This document shows, in pieces, positions 63,720 through 64,000 of a stretch of 64,000 nt of DNA. This DNA comes from Atrichornis clamosus (Eukaryota > Chordata > Aves > Passeriformes > Menuridae), in contig WBMZ01008661.1 in NCBI GenBank assembly GCA_013400975.1, positions 62,001 to 126,000 of the forward strand, read 5' to 3'. Within the stretch, counting starts at the first letter, position 1, and each line of letters begins with the position of its first letter. The notes under the pieces are model-generated. The model did no database searches. It was not told the origin of the DNA and saw nothing but the letters and a program-made list of their open reading frames with translations. The position numbers were made by a program, and so were the translations under genes.

Positions 63720-63857
63720 ATGGTTTTCTTCCTTCTGCTTTTGTTGTTTGGGTTATTTTTGCATGCAGAGGAAGAATTTGTTCTTGCTCGCGATCCATGT
63801 GTGGGCATGCTGCCAGCCACTGGCTCTCAAACTGGCTTTGGCATCTTCTCCTTAAAG
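63720..63857 (+). CDS. candidate first coding exon with signal peptide (hypothetical)
   Basis: A 46-codon frame starts at an ATG in a strong Kozak setting (A at -3, G at +4; CCCAGGATGG). Residues 2-14 are almost entirely Val, Phe, Leu and Gly, followed by His-Ala and then three glutamates. This is the shape of a secretory signal peptide with a plausible cleavage after Ala16. The predicted mature part (EEEFVLARDPCVGMLPATG and so on) contains one cysteine and matches no family I know. The frame reaches AAAG|GTAATA at 63857/63858, a possible splice donor in phase 0; otherwise it stays open to 63956. A CpG cluster lies upstream. No downstream exon is in the window to confirm it, and hydrophobic stretches arise easily from T-rich DNA, so this is a candidate only. 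Confidence 0.22.
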
Positions 63858-64000
63858 GTAATATTACATCCACAACACCAGGTCTGCTCATCCAGTCTTT
63901 TCACAAAGGTTTTACAGAGTAACTCTCCAAAGGAGGTAATACGTGGCTCTCAGTGATTTCTTCTTCCTAGCTGAGTTCTTCCTTTCTTCTTCCTGGGGCT
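63858..64000. other. window edge, nothing recognised
   Basis: Pyrimidine-rich sequence toward the edge (TTTCTTCTTCCTAGCTG near 63955) contains a tract that looks like a splice acceptor, but no exon can be confirmed before the window ends. Confidence 0.3.

Overview
The window reads as non-coding vertebrate nuclear DNA, almost certainly from a bird. The diagnostic evidence is the repeat content. There are several 5'-truncated CR1 (chicken repeat 1) LINE tails ending in ATTCTATGA/ATTCTGTGA-type repeats, and much older degenerate CR1 relics of the kind shared across amniotes. There are also solo endogenous retrovirus LTRs. The one at 59680-60241 matches a family I know from neoavian genomes, with a TGTGCTGGTTTTG start and an AACCACGACA end. 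There are no bacterial-style gene arrays, no CRISPR, and no tRNA or rRNA that I can recognise. The order (passerine or other neoavian) is inferred only from the LTR types and is uncertain.

I found no protein-coding exon that I can assign to a known gene. The longest open frames (up to 190 codons) occur on both strands over the same bases, have no recognisable domains, and behave like chance frames. The only long frame with a real protein origin (55117-55506) is the reverse-transcriptase-element C-terminus of a CR1 copy. The best candidate for a genuine exon is a short signal-peptide-like frame at 63720-63857, downstream of a local CpG cluster, and it is weak.

Layout. 1-8 kb: single-copy DNA with two CR1 tails (3516-3816, 7479-7577) and two opposed ancient CR1 relics (4686-5010 minus, 5622-5850 plus). 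8-35 kb: largely single-copy, with one CA/TA microsatellite (21885-21967), a small 11-bp minisatellite (30049-30081), and an AT-rich block with clustered homeodomain-type TAATTA sites (29090-29760) that looks like a possible conserved regulatory element. 35-48.5 kb: three further ancient CR1 relics, one still showing the reverse transcriptase motif A (48316-48348), and a putative unclassified solo LTR (41301-41692). 52.7-60.3 kb: the repeat-rich part, with an AT-rich/CpG-rich candidate regulatory block, four CR1 fragments, a (CCCAAT)n hexamer array with G-quadruplex potential on the minus strand, and two clear solo LTRs about 1 kb apart in the same orientation. 60.3-64 kb: single-copy sequence with one short direct repeat, a CpG cluster and the candidate signal-peptide exon.

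The window is therefore best read as an intergenic or long-intron region shaped by successive waves of CR1 and ERV insertion. I see no evidence of a new multi-gene system. The observations most worth checking are the hexamer array, the candidate signal-peptide exon, the putative LTR at 41.3 kb and the two candidate conserved elements.
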